A stretch of 16,400 nucleotides of DNA from DATFIX01 sp047617305 (GCA_047617305.1 JBLGCL010000053.1:1-16400); one strand, 5' to 3'. Positions 1-7,970 are shown, numbered from the stretch's first letter. Numbers and translations: made by a program. The notes: generated by a model from the letters alone, not told the origin.

Positions 1-374
1 AACCGGTAGTTCCACCCGGTCGGCCGTTCGTCCCGGAGGAAGCGAACCAGTTCTTCGCGGGTTTCGAAGACGTGCGGGTTGGCCGGCGTCTGCTGCTGGA
101 GTCGTCCCGGGATCGTCAGTCCCAGGATGGCCCAGAGCGCGACTGCCGCCCACGTCTGCATGGGTCCGGCTACGAAGGCCGGGAAGCCGGCGGCCAGCGA
201 TTCGACGAGCATCGGCGTCGCGAAGTCGACCACGGTATAGAACAGGGCGTATCCGACGATCGCCGCCACGATGCCGTACTCCGGATAGTAGATCGCAAAG
301 GGACGCCGTCCGGATCGCGTTTCGCCCGGCGTACTCGCATCCGATCCCTCCCCCACCGCCGTCCGGGTGCTCAC
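1..374 (-). CDS. Hypothetical small membrane protein, 3' end beyond window
   Basis: An open reading frame on the minus strand runs without a stop from a GTG at 374-372 to the window edge, giving 124 codons; the C-terminus is outside. After a polar Ser/Thr/Gly-rich N-terminus of about 24 residues it reads FAIYYPEYG and then two hydrophobic stretches (about residues 35-50 and 64-95, the second ending ALWAILGLTIPG) that look like two membrane segments. A charged, cytosolic-looking tail follows (FETREELVRFLRDERPTGW). Codon use is typical of the neighbouring genes. I do not recognise the family. The gene is divergent from mutL, and the AT-rich stretch at 405-432 probably contains its promoter. The GTG is the only good start I see, but an upstream or downstream start is possible. 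Confidence 0.6.
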   Translation of the reverse strand, partial: MSTRTAVGEGSDASTPGETRSGRRPFAIYYPEYGIVAAIVGYALFYTVVDFATPMLVESLAAGFPAFVAGPMQTWAAVALWAILGLTIPGRLQQQTPANPHVFETREELVRFLRDERPTGWNYR

Positions 375-404
375 CCCGACCACCCGCCCACGGCACTTGC
401 GCTG

Positions 405-432
405 ACGTATTGTATACATTACATATTTTACC
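405..432. promoter_or_regulatory. AT-rich divergent promoter region between the left-edge membrane protein gene and mutL
   Basis: This is the only AT-rich block in the 220-nt divergent gap. It contains the 8-bp palindrome TGTATACA (411-418) and the TATA-like run catatttta (422-430). Read leftward, the palindromic element would place a transcript start roughly 10 nt before the GTG at 374. Read rightward, catatttta would give mutL a leader of more than 100 nt. A second weak T-rich element (gttttcac, 518-525) lies closer to mutL. Which one is used cannot be decided from sequence alone. Confidence 0.4.
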
Positions 433-594
433 TGATACCTCAATCCTGGCTTGCACGTCGCTCGCACGGGGCGTCCCGACGGTCACGGCCGATATCCATC
501 CCGCCCGATCCCGTGACGTTTTCACGACGGGCACGCGTTGAGTGTGACAAGTCATGAGCACGGACGAGGGCGGACCGGAGGCGAGGGTGGGACC

Positions 595-2778
595 GTGAGC
601 GACGACGACACCGCCACTGACGGGCCGGCCGATGAAGCGACCGACATCCGGACGCTCGACCAGTCCACGATCGAGCGCATCGCCGCCGGCGAGGTGGTCG
701 AGCGCCCGGCCTCGGCGGTGAAGGAACTGGTCGAGAACAGCCTCGACGCCGACGCGTCGCGCGTCGAGGTGCGCGTCGAGGCGGGTGGCACCGAAGGAAT
801 CGTCGTCCGCGACGACGGCGAGGGCATGACCGAGGCCGACGTTCGGGCCGCGGTCCGCGAGCACACGACGAGCAAGATCCGGGACATCGACGACCTCGAG
901 TCCGGCGTCGCCACGCTGGGCTTTCGCGGCGAGGCCCTGCACGCCATCGGCGCCGTCTCGCGACTGACGATTCGCACTCGACCGCGGGGAAGCGAGGACG
1001 TCGGGACCGCACTCGTCTACGCGGGCGGCGAGGTCGAGTCCGTCGAGCGCGTCGGGTGCCCGGAGGGCACGACCGTCGAGGTGACGGACCTGTTCTTCAA
1101 CACGCCCGCCCGGAAGAAGTACCTCAAGACCGAAGCAACCGAGTTCGGGCACGTCAACCGGGTCGTCACCCAGTACGCGCTGGCCAACCCCGACGTCGCC
1201 GTCTCGCTGTCCCACGACGGCCGCGAGACGTTCGCCACGCCCGGCCAGGGCGGCCTCCAGTCGACCGTCATGTCGGTCTACGGGCGGGAAGTCGCCGAGG
1301 CGATGATCCCCGTCGATCGCACGTTCGAGGACGGCCCGATCGACCGCGTCCGCGGCCTGGTCAGCCACCCCGAAACCAACCGCAGCACTCGCGAGTACCT
1401 CTCGACGTTCGTCAACGACCGGTACGTCACCTCGTCCACCGCTCGGGAGGCCGTCGTCGACGCCTACGGCGGCCAACTCGCGGGCGACCGCTACCCCTTC
1501 GCGGCCGTCTTCCTCGAGTTGCCGGCCGGCGAGGTGGACGTGAACGTGCACCCGCGCAAAATGGCGGTCAGGTTCGGCGAGAGCGAGGCGGTCCGCCACC
1601 AGGTCCGGACGGCCATCGAGGAGGCCCTCGTCGAGCACGGCCTGGTCAGATCCTCGGCGCCGCGTGGCCGATCGCAGGCGGAGGAAACCGAAGTCGCGCC
1701 GGATCGAGTCGAAGACGAATCGACGGACAGGAAAGCCGTTTCGGGGAGCGCCGAGAGCGGGACTGACCGCGAGTCGGTCGCCCGGGATCGCGACGATATC
1801 GAAACGGAGCGATCTGAAACGAACGACGCGACGGCTTCGCCATCGGAACGTCGGGCTGCCGGCGACACATCGAAGTCAGATAGCGACCACCGGAGGATCG
1901 ACGGGACGGCCGAAGGGGAATCGTCCGCGGGGTCCGCCGACCCGAAGGAACGGGACGATGCCTCCGGAACCGGTTCGACGGCAAAAGCCGATTCCCCCCC
2001 GAGTTCCGAAACGGCGACGACCGCCGACGACTCGACCGCGGCCGACCAGGAACCGACCGTTGCCACGGCAGATCACAAAGCGGCTTCCGGGGACGGCCAG
2101 ACCGACGGTCGGATCTCGGGCGGCACCGACCAGCGAACGCTCGACGGGGAGGCCGTCGATCGATCGCCAGAGTTCGACACCCTTCCGTCACTTCGGGTGC
2201 TCGGACAGGTCCACGACACGTACGTCGTCTGCGAGACGGAGGACGGCCTGGCGCTGATCGACCAGCACGCGGCCGACGAACGGATCAACTACGAGCGCCT
2301 GACGGAGACCTTCGCGGACGACACGACCGCCCAGGCGCTGGCCGACCCGGTGACGATGTCGCTGACGGCCGGCGAGGCCGCCGCGTTCGACGCCCACCGC
2401 GAGGCCCTGGAGCGACTGGGATTCCGGGCCTCGCTGACCGACGACCGTCGGGTCGAGGTGACGGCGGTGCCGGCCGTCTTCTCCGAGACGCTGCCCCCCG
2501 AGACGCTCCGGGACGTGCTGGACTCGTTCCTGTCGGCGGATCGGGACGGCGAGACGGCGGTCGAGGCCCTGGCCGACGACCTCGTGGCCGACCTCGCGTG
2601 CTACCCCTCCATCACCGGCAACACGTCGCTGACCGAGGGGTCGGTGATGGACCTGTTGCAGTCGCTTGACGAGTGTGACAACCCCTACGCCTGCCCGCAC
2701 GGTCGTCCGGTAATCGTCCAGATCGATCGGGACGAGATCGAGGACCGGTTCGAACGGGACTACCCCGGGCACCAGTAG
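595..2778 (+). CDS. mutL: DNA mismatch repair protein MutL (endonuclease-motif type)
   Basis: MutL couples mismatch recognition by MutS to strand incision. The N-terminal GHKL ATPase has all its motifs: ELVENSLDA (E44, N48), DDGEGM (73-78), GFRGEAL (109-115) and the GTTVEVTDLFFNTPARKK strand. VDVNVHPRK follows in the transducer domain. Residues about 353-525 form a long acidic Ser/Thr-rich linker, typical of halophiles. The C-terminal dimerisation domain carries DQHAADERINYE (556-567), matching the DQHA(X)2E(X)4E metal-binding endonuclease motif, and CPHGRP (700-705), so this MutL is expected to nick DNA, unlike the MutH-dependent E. coli enzyme. I chose GTG 595, preceded by a purine-rich ggaggcgagggtggg, because upstream residues look non-conserved; TTG 538 or GTG 544 would add up to 19 residues. 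No mutS1-type gene lies next to it; the MutS-like gene at 9357-11102 is a different family. Confidence 0.95.
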   Translation: MSDDDTATDGPADEATDIRTLDQSTIERIAAGEVVERPASAVKELVENSLDADASRVEVRVEAGGTEGIVVRDDGEGMTEADVRAAVREHTTSKIRDIDDLESGVATLGFRGEALHAIGAVSRLTIRTRPRGSEDVGTALVYAGGEVESVERVGCPEGTTVEVTDLFFNTPARKKYLKTEATEFGHVNRVVTQYALANPDVAVSLSHDGRETFATPGQGGLQSTVMSVYGREVAEAMIPVDRTFEDGPIDRVRGLVSHPETNRSTREYLSTFVNDRYVTSSTAREAVVDAYGGQLAGDRYPFAAVFLELPAGEVDVNVHPRKMAVRFGESEAVRHQVRTAIEEALVEHGLVRSSAPRGRSQAEETEVAPDRVEDESTDRKAVSGSAESGTDRESVARDRDDIETERSETNDATASPSERRAAGDTSKSDSDHRRIDGTAEGESSAGSADPKERDDASGTGSTAKADSPPSSETATTADDSTAADQEPTVATADHKAASGDGQTDGRISGGTDQRTLDGEAVDRSPEFDTLPSLRVLGQVHDTYVVCETEDGLALIDQHAADERINYERLTETFADDTTAQALADPVTMSLTAGEAAAFDAHREALERLGFRASLTDDRRVEVTAVPAVFSETLPPETLRDVLDSFLSADRDGETAVEALADDLVADLACYPSITGNTSLTEGSVMDLLQSLDECDNPYACPHGRPVIVQIDRDEIEDRFERDYPGHQ

Positions 2779-2824
2779 CGCCGTTCCGTCCCGTGCTTCC
2801 GGAACCAAAATCCCGTGAAGCCAT

Positions 2825-2832
2825 CCTTAAGG
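2825..2832 (+). promoter_or_regulatory. TATA-like element of the nicotinate phosphoribosyltransferase gene
   Basis: The palindrome CCTTAAGG is centred about 27-28 nt before the ATG at 2856. This is the spacing expected of a haloarchaeal TATA box driving a leaderless mRNA. It lies in the 77-nt gap after mutL and supports both separate transcription and the 2856 start over the ATG at 2793. Confidence 0.5.
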
Positions 2833-2855
2833 CCATCTTCCCCGAAACGCCGTCC

Positions 2856-4232
2856 ATGAGCGAGACCGAGTTCGGGTTCGTCACGCCGTCGAACCTGACG
2901 GCCTTCACCGACCTCTACGAGTTGACGATGCTCCAGGGGTACTACCGGGAGGACCACAACCCGGAAGCGACGTTCAGCCTCTTCTTCCGCGAGTTGCCGA
3001 CGAACCGCGGGTACGTCATCGCGGCGGGACTGGAGCAGGCGCTGCACTACGTCGAGGAACTATCCTTCGAGGACGAGACGCTGAAGTATCTCGCCGGGGA
3101 GGGCTTCGACGACGACTTCCTCGAATACCTCGGCGGCCTCGAGTTCACCGGCGAAGTCCGGGCGATCCCCGAGGGGACGCCGGTGTTCCCCGACGAACCG
3201 CTGCTCGAGGTGACCGCGCCGCTGATGGAGGCCCAGCTGTTGGAGACCGCGCTCCTCAACCAGATCGGCTTCCAGTCGCTCGTCGCGACGAAAGCCGCCC
3301 GGATGCGCGACGTCGTCCGGCGGTACGGCGACGACCAGAACCTCGTCGACTTCGGCTGCCGGCGCGCCCACGGGACCGACGCCGGGATGAAGGCCTCACG
3401 AGGGTCCTACGTCGGCGGCTTCGACGGGACCTCCAACGTCGCGGCGGGCGAGGCGTTCGGGGTCCCCACCTTCGGGACGATGGCCCACTCGTGGATCCAG
3501 AGCTTCGACACCGAGCGCGAGTCCTTCGAGGCGTTCGTCGAGGAGTACGGCGAGGACTCGGTCCTCCTGGTCGACACCTACGACACGGTCACCGGGACGG
3601 AACTCGCGATGGACGTCGCCCGCGAGAAGGACGTGGACATCTCGGGCGTCCGGATCGACTCGGGCGACCTCGCGGCGCTCTCGCGAGAGGTGGACGGGAT
3701 CATCGACGACGACACCGGCCTGATCGTCTCCTCCGGCATGGACGAGTACGCGATCGAGGAGTTCTTCGAGGACGGTGGCGTCGCCACCGGGTTCGGTCCC
3801 GGGACGGCCCTGACGACGACCAGGGACGCCCCGGCGATCGACGTGGTGTACAAGCTCACCGCGATCGAGCGCGACGGCGAGGTCGAACCGAGCATGAAGC
3901 TCTCGACCGGCAAGGTCACCTATCCGAACCCCAAGCAGGTGAGCCGCGTAGCGAGTAACGGGACGTACGTCCGCGACGTGATCGGCCTCCGCGACGACGA
4001 CCTGCCCGGCGAACGACTGCTGGAGACCGTCGTCGAGGATGGCGACCTGGTCTACGACCTGCCCGACATCGATGCGATCCGGGAGCGGACCCTGACGGAA
4101 CTGGAGAAACTCCCACGGTCGGTCCGCGAGATCGAGGATCCGTCCGAGTACGCCGTCGAGATATCCGACCACCTGGGGGACCTGACCGCGGAAACCGAAG
4201 CGGAACTCGAGCGCGAGCAAGAAGGGCGGTAG
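2856..4232 (+). CDS. pncB: Nicotinate phosphoribosyltransferase (NAD salvage)
   Basis: The predicted 458-residue cytosolic enzyme converts nicotinate and PRPP to nicotinate mononucleotide, with ATP hydrolysis, in the Preiss-Handler NAD salvage route. The type II phosphoribosyltransferase signatures are in order: NLTAFTDLYELTMLQGYY near the N-terminus, DFGCRRAHGTDAG (RRAH at 169-172), GTMAHSW with H211, which corresponds to the histidine phosphorylated in the bacterial enzyme, LVDTYDT, RIDSGDL (D268-L272), SSGMDEYAIEEF and GFGPGT. A C-terminal acidic extension ends in a short helix rich in Glu. ATG 2856 fits the conserved N-terminus and the TATA-like element 27 nt upstream; the in-frame ATG 2793 would add 21 unconserved residues. 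The gene stands alone, with no pncA or nadD/nadE neighbour. Confidence 0.93.
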   Translation: MSETEFGFVTPSNLTAFTDLYELTMLQGYYREDHNPEATFSLFFRELPTNRGYVIAAGLEQALHYVEELSFEDETLKYLAGEGFDDDFLEYLGGLEFTGEVRAIPEGTPVFPDEPLLEVTAPLMEAQLLETALLNQIGFQSLVATKAARMRDVVRRYGDDQNLVDFGCRRAHGTDAGMKASRGSYVGGFDGTSNVAAGEAFGVPTFGTMAHSWIQSFDTERESFEAFVEEYGEDSVLLVDTYDTVTGTELAMDVAREKDVDISGVRIDSGDLAALSREVDGIIDDDTGLIVSSGMDEYAIEEFFEDGGVATGFGPGTALTTTRDAPAIDVVYKLTAIERDGEVEPSMKLSTGKVTYPNPKQVSRVASNGTYVRDVIGLRDDDLPGERLLETVVEDGDLVYDLPDIDAIRERTLTELEKLPRSVREIEDPSEYAVEISDHLGDLTAETEAELEREQEGR

Positions 4233-4294
4233 GTCGATCGATCCCGCGAACGAGCAGCGTTAGGTCGATAGGGTGCGAACACGACGGGTGAGCC

Positions 4295-5353
4295 ATGCGC
4301 GAACTCGACGGCTCCGAGGCGGGCGGCCAGTTCCTCCGGACCGCGCTGGCGCTCGCGGCCCTGGACGGCGACCCGGTGACGATCGAGGGGATCAGAGGTG
4401 CCCGGAGCACCCCCGGCCTGCGGCCCCAGCACCTCACGGCCGTCCGACTCCTTGCCGAGATCTGTGACGCCGCGGTCGAGGGCGCGAGCGAGGGGTCGAC
4501 GGACGTGACGTTCCGGCCCGACGAAATCCGGGGCGGGCGCTATTCGGTCGACGTCGGCACCGCCGGCAGCCTGACGCTGCTGTTCGACGCCGTCCTTCCG
4601 CTCGCGACCCGCCTGGACGAACCCCTCGCCGTCACCGCGACCGGCGGCACCGACGTGAAGTGGTCGCCGACGATGGCGTACTTCCGCCGCGTGAAACTCC
4701 CCCTGCTTCGCAAACACGGGCTCCAGGCCGCCGTCGAAGTCGATCGACGGGGGTTCTACCCGGCCGGCGGGGGCCGGGCGACGCTGTGGCTCGCGCCGTC
4801 GTCGATCGACCCGATCGACCTGACCGATCGCGGGACGCCGACCGCCGCCCGGGTGGACTCGACGGCGACGACCGACCTGGCGGACGCCTCGGTGGCGGAG
4901 CGGCAGGCCGACGCCGTCGTTGAACCGGTGTCCGACGTCGAGGTCCCCGATCGCAGCCCGGGTTCCGAGGCCGACCTCCCCGTCGTCGAGCGGACCGTCA
5001 GGACCGTCGAGGCGGACTCCGCGGGCTCGGCCGTCCTCCTCCGGATCGACGCCAGCGACGCGATCGCGGGGTTCGACGCGCTCGGCGAGAAGGGAACGCC
5101 GGCGGAGGACGTGGGACGGGAGGCGGTCGACGCCGCCCGCGAGTTCCTCGCGACCGACGCGGCGGTCGACCGCCACATGGGTGACCAGCTGGCCGTCTTC
5201 CTCGCGCTCGCCGGCGGCCGGGTCCGGATCCCGGCCGCCACCGACCACGTCACGACGAGCGTCGACCTCCTCCGGACCTTCGGCTACGACGCGTCGGTCG
5301 AGGGGACCGACGCGGCGCCGACGCTCGTCGGCGACGGGATTACTTCTCGTTGA
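4295..5353 (+). CDS. rtcA: RNA 3'-terminal phosphate cyclase
   Basis: RtcA converts RNA 3'-phosphate ends to 2',3'-cyclic phosphates through an enzyme-AMP intermediate, an RNA repair or maturation activity. The 352-residue protein has the family's usual length. Visible signatures are the N-terminal LDGSEAGGQFLRTALALA, the GARSTPGLRPQHLTAV segment, the domain motif TGGTDVKWSPTMAY, RRGFYPAGGG, and HMGDQL with H294 at the position of the AMP-accepting catalytic histidine. The N-terminal glycine loop is shortened compared with the bacterial GEGGGQ form. The ATG at 4295 directly follows a ggtgag ribosome-binding-like sequence with very short spacing. The gene lies 62 nt after pncB, with no rtcB in the window. 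Its last 14 nt overlap antisense the 3' end of the EF-1 alpha gene. Confidence 0.93.
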   Translation: MRELDGSEAGGQFLRTALALAALDGDPVTIEGIRGARSTPGLRPQHLTAVRLLAEICDAAVEGASEGSTDVTFRPDEIRGGRYSVDVGTAGSLTLLFDAVLPLATRLDEPLAVTATGGTDVKWSPTMAYFRRVKLPLLRKHGLQAAVEVDRRGFYPAGGGRATLWLAPSSIDPIDLTDRGTPTAARVDSTATTDLADASVAERQADAVVEPVSDVEVPDRSPGSEADLPVVERTVRTVEADSAGSAVLLRIDASDAIAGFDALGEKGTPAEDVGREAVDAAREFLATDAAVDRHMGDQLAVFLALAGGRVRIPAATDHVTTSVDLLRTFGYDASVEGTDAAPTLVGDGITSR

Positions 5354-6605
5354 CGTCGAGCACCCGCCCGGCGGCCACGGTCTGGCCCATGTCGCGGATG
5401 GCGAAGCTCCCGAGTTCCGGAATCTCGCTGCTGGGCTCGACCGAGAGCGGCTTCTGCGGCCGGACCGTCACCACGGCCGCGTCCCCGGCCTGGATGAAGT
5501 CGGGGTTCTCCTCCTCGACCTCGCCGCTGGAGGAGTCGATCTTCTGGTCGAGCGACTCGATCGTACACGCGACCTGGGCCGTGTGAGCGTGGAAGACCGG
5601 CGTGTAGCCCTCCGTGATGACGGAGGGGTGCTGCATCACGACGATCTGGGCCTGGAACGTATCGGCGACGGTCGGCGGATCGTCGCCGGGACCGCAAACG
5701 TCGCCGCGGCGGATGTCGTCCTTGCCGATGCCGCGGACGTTGAACCCGACGTTGTCGCCGGGGCCGGCCTCGTCGACTTCCTCGTGGTGCATCTCGATCG
5801 ACTTGACCTCGCCGCCGACGTCCGACGGCTGGAAGCTCACCACGTCCCCCGGCTCCATCATGCCGGTCTCGACGCGGCCGACGGGGACGGTGCCGATGCC
5901 GGAGATGGTGTAGACGTCCTGGACCGGCAGGCGCAGCGGCGCGTCCGTCGGCGGCTCCGGCTCCGGCAGCTCGTTCAGGGCCTCGAGGACGGTCGGGCCG
6001 TCGTACCAGGACGTCCGGTCCGACGGCGACTCGACGTTGTCGCCCTCGAACGCCGAGATCGGAATGAACGAGGCGTCCTCGGTGCTGAACTGGACCTGGT
6101 TCAGCAGGTCCTTGACTTCGGCGACGACCTCCCTGTATCGGGATTCCTCGTACTCGACGAGGTCCATCTTGTTGACCGCGACGAGCAGTTCACCGATGCC
6201 CAGAGTGCGGGCGAGGAACACGTGCTCCTGGGTCTGGGGCGCGACGCCGTCGTCCGCCGCGACGACGAGGATGGCGTTGTCGGCCTGGCTCGCGCCGGTG
6301 ATCATGTTCTTCACGAAGTCGCGGTGGCCCGGACAGTCCACGATCGTGAAGTAGTACTCGTCCGTGTCGAACTCCTGGTGGGCGATGTCGATCGTCAGGC
6401 CCCGCTCGCGCTCCTCGGCGAGGTTGTCCATCACGTAGGCGAACTCGAAGCCGCCCTTGCCTTTCTCCTCGGCCTCCTCCCGGTGCTGCTCGATGATGTG
6501 CTCGGGGACGCTCCCGGTCTCGAACAGTAACCGCCCGACGAGCGTGCTCTTCCCGTGGTCGACGTGGCCGATGATGGCCAGGTTCTGGTGCGGTTTGTCA
6601 GCCAT
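5340..6605 (-). CDS. tuf: Translation elongation factor 1 alpha (EF-Tu homologue)
   Basis: This GTPase delivers aminoacyl-tRNA to the ribosome. The 421-residue protein is full length. G1 GHVDHGKS is at 13-20, the switch I region contains ERERGLTID (T71), G3 DCPGH is at 90-94, G4 NKMD is at 145-148, and G5 is ISAF. Domains 2 and 3 follow, with VYTISGIGTVPVGRVETG, MHHEE, NVGFNVRG and GSFAIRDMGQTVAAG. The ATG at 6605 has a good ribosome-binding site (AGGTGA, complement of 6613-6618) seven nucleotides upstream. In many euryarchaea tuf is followed by the ribosomal protein S10 gene; here the downstream gene is rtcA on the opposite strand, overlapping by 14 nt. The sequence looks like an ordinary main-copy EF-1 alpha, not a degenerate paralogue. 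Confidence 0.97.
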   Translation of the reverse strand: MADKPHQNLAIIGHVDHGKSTLVGRLLFETGSVPEHIIEQHREEAEEKGKGGFEFAYVMDNLAEERERGLTIDIAHQEFDTDEYYFTIVDCPGHRDFVKNMITGASQADNAILVVAADDGVAPQTQEHVFLARTLGIGELLVAVNKMDLVEYEESRYREVVAEVKDLLNQVQFSTEDASFIPISAFEGDNVESPSDRTSWYDGPTVLEALNELPEPEPPTDAPLRLPVQDVYTISGIGTVPVGRVETGMMEPGDVVSFQPSDVGGEVKSIEMHHEEVDEAGPGDNVGFNVRGIGKDDIRRGDVCGPGDDPPTVADTFQAQIVVMQHPSVITEGYTPVFHAHTAQVACTIESLDQKIDSSSGEVEEENPDFIQAGDAAVVTVRPQKPLSVEPSSEIPELGSFAIRDMGQTVAAGRVLDVNEK

Positions 6606-6612
6606 GTGTGGT

Positions 6613-6618
6613 CACCTG
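6613..6618 (-). promoter_or_regulatory. Shine-Dalgarno sequence of tuf
   Basis: On the minus strand this reads AGGTGA, seven nucleotides before the ATG at 6605. It complements the archaeal 16S rRNA 3' end. A clear ribosome-binding site is notable in a window where most genes look leaderless, and it implies that the tuf transcript has a real 5' leader. Confidence 0.65.
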
Positions 6619-6648
6619 CATCATTCGTCAAGTTTTTGGCCGAAAGAG

Positions 6649-6690
6649 TAAATAAACCATGCCCTTTGTCACCACCACCCGTATAAATCG
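6649..6690 (-). promoter_or_regulatory. tuf promoter region with two TATA-like elements
   Basis: On the minus strand gatttatac (complement of 6681-6689) is a strong haloarchaeal TATA candidate and would start transcription near 6660, giving a leader of about 55 nt. A second candidate, gtttatttac (complement of 6649-6658), would start near 6628. Either gives a leader that contains the ribosome-binding site at 6613-6618. The short AT runs stand out in GC-rich surroundings. Confidence 0.55.
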
Positions 6691-6867
6691 GTCCCGGGCG
6701 AACGGTCGTTTGTCGACGCCGTTCCGTGCGGGTCCCTTCCACTCGCGTCCACCGTCCGGATCCGTTTCCCGTGTCCGGGTTCCCTCCTCACCCAGGAATC
6801 CTCGTTACTCGCGCCCAGGCGTACCGGGACGCCCGCGGAATTTCGGGCGATGAATCCCGTGGGGAGA

Positions 6868-6873
6868 CTTATG
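6868..6873 (+). promoter_or_regulatory. TATA-like element upstream of the leader ORF and sugar kinase
   Basis: CTTATG is centred about 28 nt before the ATG at 6899 and about 75 nt before the kinase ATG at 6946. It would give a transcript beginning at or next to the ATG of the 16-codon ORF. The element is a weak match to the TATA consensus, but it is the best one in this stretch. Confidence 0.35.
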
Positions 6874-6898
6874 TCGTGGCCGGTCGTTGCTTCCGAAC

Positions 6899-6949
6899 AT
6901 GACACGCCGCGCTACGGATGCGGCTGCGACGCCGGGGTGGAACGGATGA
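6899..6949 (+). other. Possible 16-codon leader ORF coupled to the sugar kinase
   Basis: ATG at 6899 opens a short frame encoding MTRRATDAAATPGWNG and ending with TGA at 6947-6949. That stop overlaps the kinase start in an ATGA arrangement. The TATA-like element at 6868-6873 would place the transcript start at this ATG, so a leaderless mini-ORF with translational coupling to the kinase is possible. Chance is not excluded for so short a frame. I do not recognise the peptide. Confidence 0.3.
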
Positions 6950-7902
6950 CGGACCTCGTGACCTTCGGCGAAACGGTGCTTCGACTCACGCCGCCGGGAC
7001 ACGAGCGCGTCGAGGACGCGACACAGTTCGAGTGTCGAGCCGCCGGCCCGGAGAGCAACACGGCGATCGCGGCCGAGAAACTCGGCGCGGTCTCGACCTG
7101 GATGTCGAAACTGCCCGACAACCCCCTCGGCCGACGGGTCGTCGGCGAACTCCGACGGCACGGCATCGGGGCCGACGTCGTCTGGAGCGACCGCGGGCGC
7201 CAGGGAACGGTGTACATGGAGCATGCCGGGGAACCCCGCAGGACGAAGGTCATCCCCGACCGGGAGGACGCGGCGATTACGAACTGCACCGTCGACCAGC
7301 TCGACGCCGGGAAGGTCGAGGACGCCAGGGCGTTCTACACGACGGGCGTCACCCCCGCGCTCTCGGAAACCCTCCGCGAGACGACCGTCGAACTCCTCAA
7401 GGTGGCCCACGACGCCGGAACGACGACTGCCATGGACCTCAACTATCGATCGAGCCTCTGGTCGCCGGAGGCGGCGAATGAGACGCTGACGGCGCTCTTC
7501 CCCGCGATCGACGTGCTCGTGACTGCGGCCCGCGACGCCGAGACGGTCCTGGGCTACGACGACACGGACCCGAACAAAATCGCCCACACGCTCGCCTCGA
7601 AGTACGACTTCGAAACCGTGGTCGTCACGAAAGGCGAACGCGGCGCCATCGCCTGGCACGACAACGTCATCCACGAGCACGACGACTACGAGTCCGAGAC
7701 GGTCAATCCCTTCGGCGCGACCGATGCCCTCACCGGGGCGTTCCTCGCCCGCCGGATGGCCGGCGATGACATCGGGCGGGCCCTCGAGTACGGCGCCGCC
7801 ACCGCTGCGATCGCCCGGACCCTCCCCGGCGACGCCGTCACCGTCACGCGGGAGGAAGTCGAAGACGTCATCGGGGACAAGATCAACCGCATTTCGCGGT
7901 GA
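6946..7902 (+). CDS. PfkB-family sugar kinase, KDG-kinase-like
   Basis: The 318-residue protein belongs to the ribokinase/PfkB family and most resembles haloarchaeal 2-keto-3-deoxygluconate kinases, which feed the semi-phosphorylative Entner-Doudoroff pathway. It starts MTDLVTFGETVLRLTPPG, followed by the substrate-binding loop region AAGPESNTAIAAEKLG, then GRQGTVYMEHAGEPRRTKV, MDLNYRSSLWSP, LVTAARDAETVLG and VVVTKGERGA. The catalytic motif, normally GAGD or GTGD, reads GATD (257-260): the catalytic Asp is kept, but a residue of the anion hole is changed. Substrate cannot be assigned from sequence alone. ATG 6946 matches the conserved N-terminus; the in-frame ATG 6850 would add 32 unconserved residues and cross the TATA-like element. 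The gene is divergent from tuf and converges on the universal stress protein gene. Confidence 0.85.
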   Translation: MTDLVTFGETVLRLTPPGHERVEDATQFECRAAGPESNTAIAAEKLGAVSTWMSKLPDNPLGRRVVGELRRHGIGADVVWSDRGRQGTVYMEHAGEPRRTKVIPDREDAAITNCTVDQLDAGKVEDARAFYTTGVTPALSETLRETTVELLKVAHDAGTTTAMDLNYRSSLWSPEAANETLTALFPAIDVLVTAARDAETVLGYDDTDPNKIAHTLASKYDFETVVVTKGERGAIAWHDNVIHEHDDYESETVNPFGATDALTGAFLARRMAGDDIGRALEYGAATAAIARTLPGDAVTVTREEVEDVIGDKINRISR

Positions 7903-7970
7903 GGGCCCGATCGGCGCCCGTCGCTCCCGGCGACCCGCGACGGTCGTCGGCGCCGGGAACGTTCGCGAAC

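Noticed and set aside
72..557. 161-residue plus-strand reading frame across the left edge
   Set aside because: It is Arg/Ser-rich with no recognisable domain and runs antisense to the membrane-protein frame, then through the AT-rich promoter region. The minus-strand frame has coherent membrane helices.
2741..2765. Sequence ggttcgaacgggac resembling a tRNA T-loop
   Set aside because: It lies inside the conserved C-terminal coding region of mutL, with no acceptor stem or anticodon arm around it.
4920..6530. 536-residue plus-strand frame opposite tuf
   Set aside because: It is a GC-rich shadow frame: it begins inside rtcA in the wrong frame and continues antisense to the strongly conserved EF-1 alpha gene. 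It has no domain of its own.
6850..6945. 32-residue N-terminal extension of the sugar kinase from ATG 6850
   Set aside because: The extension is not family-like, and it contains the probable promoter and the leader ORF. ATG 6946 gives the canonical kinase N-terminus.
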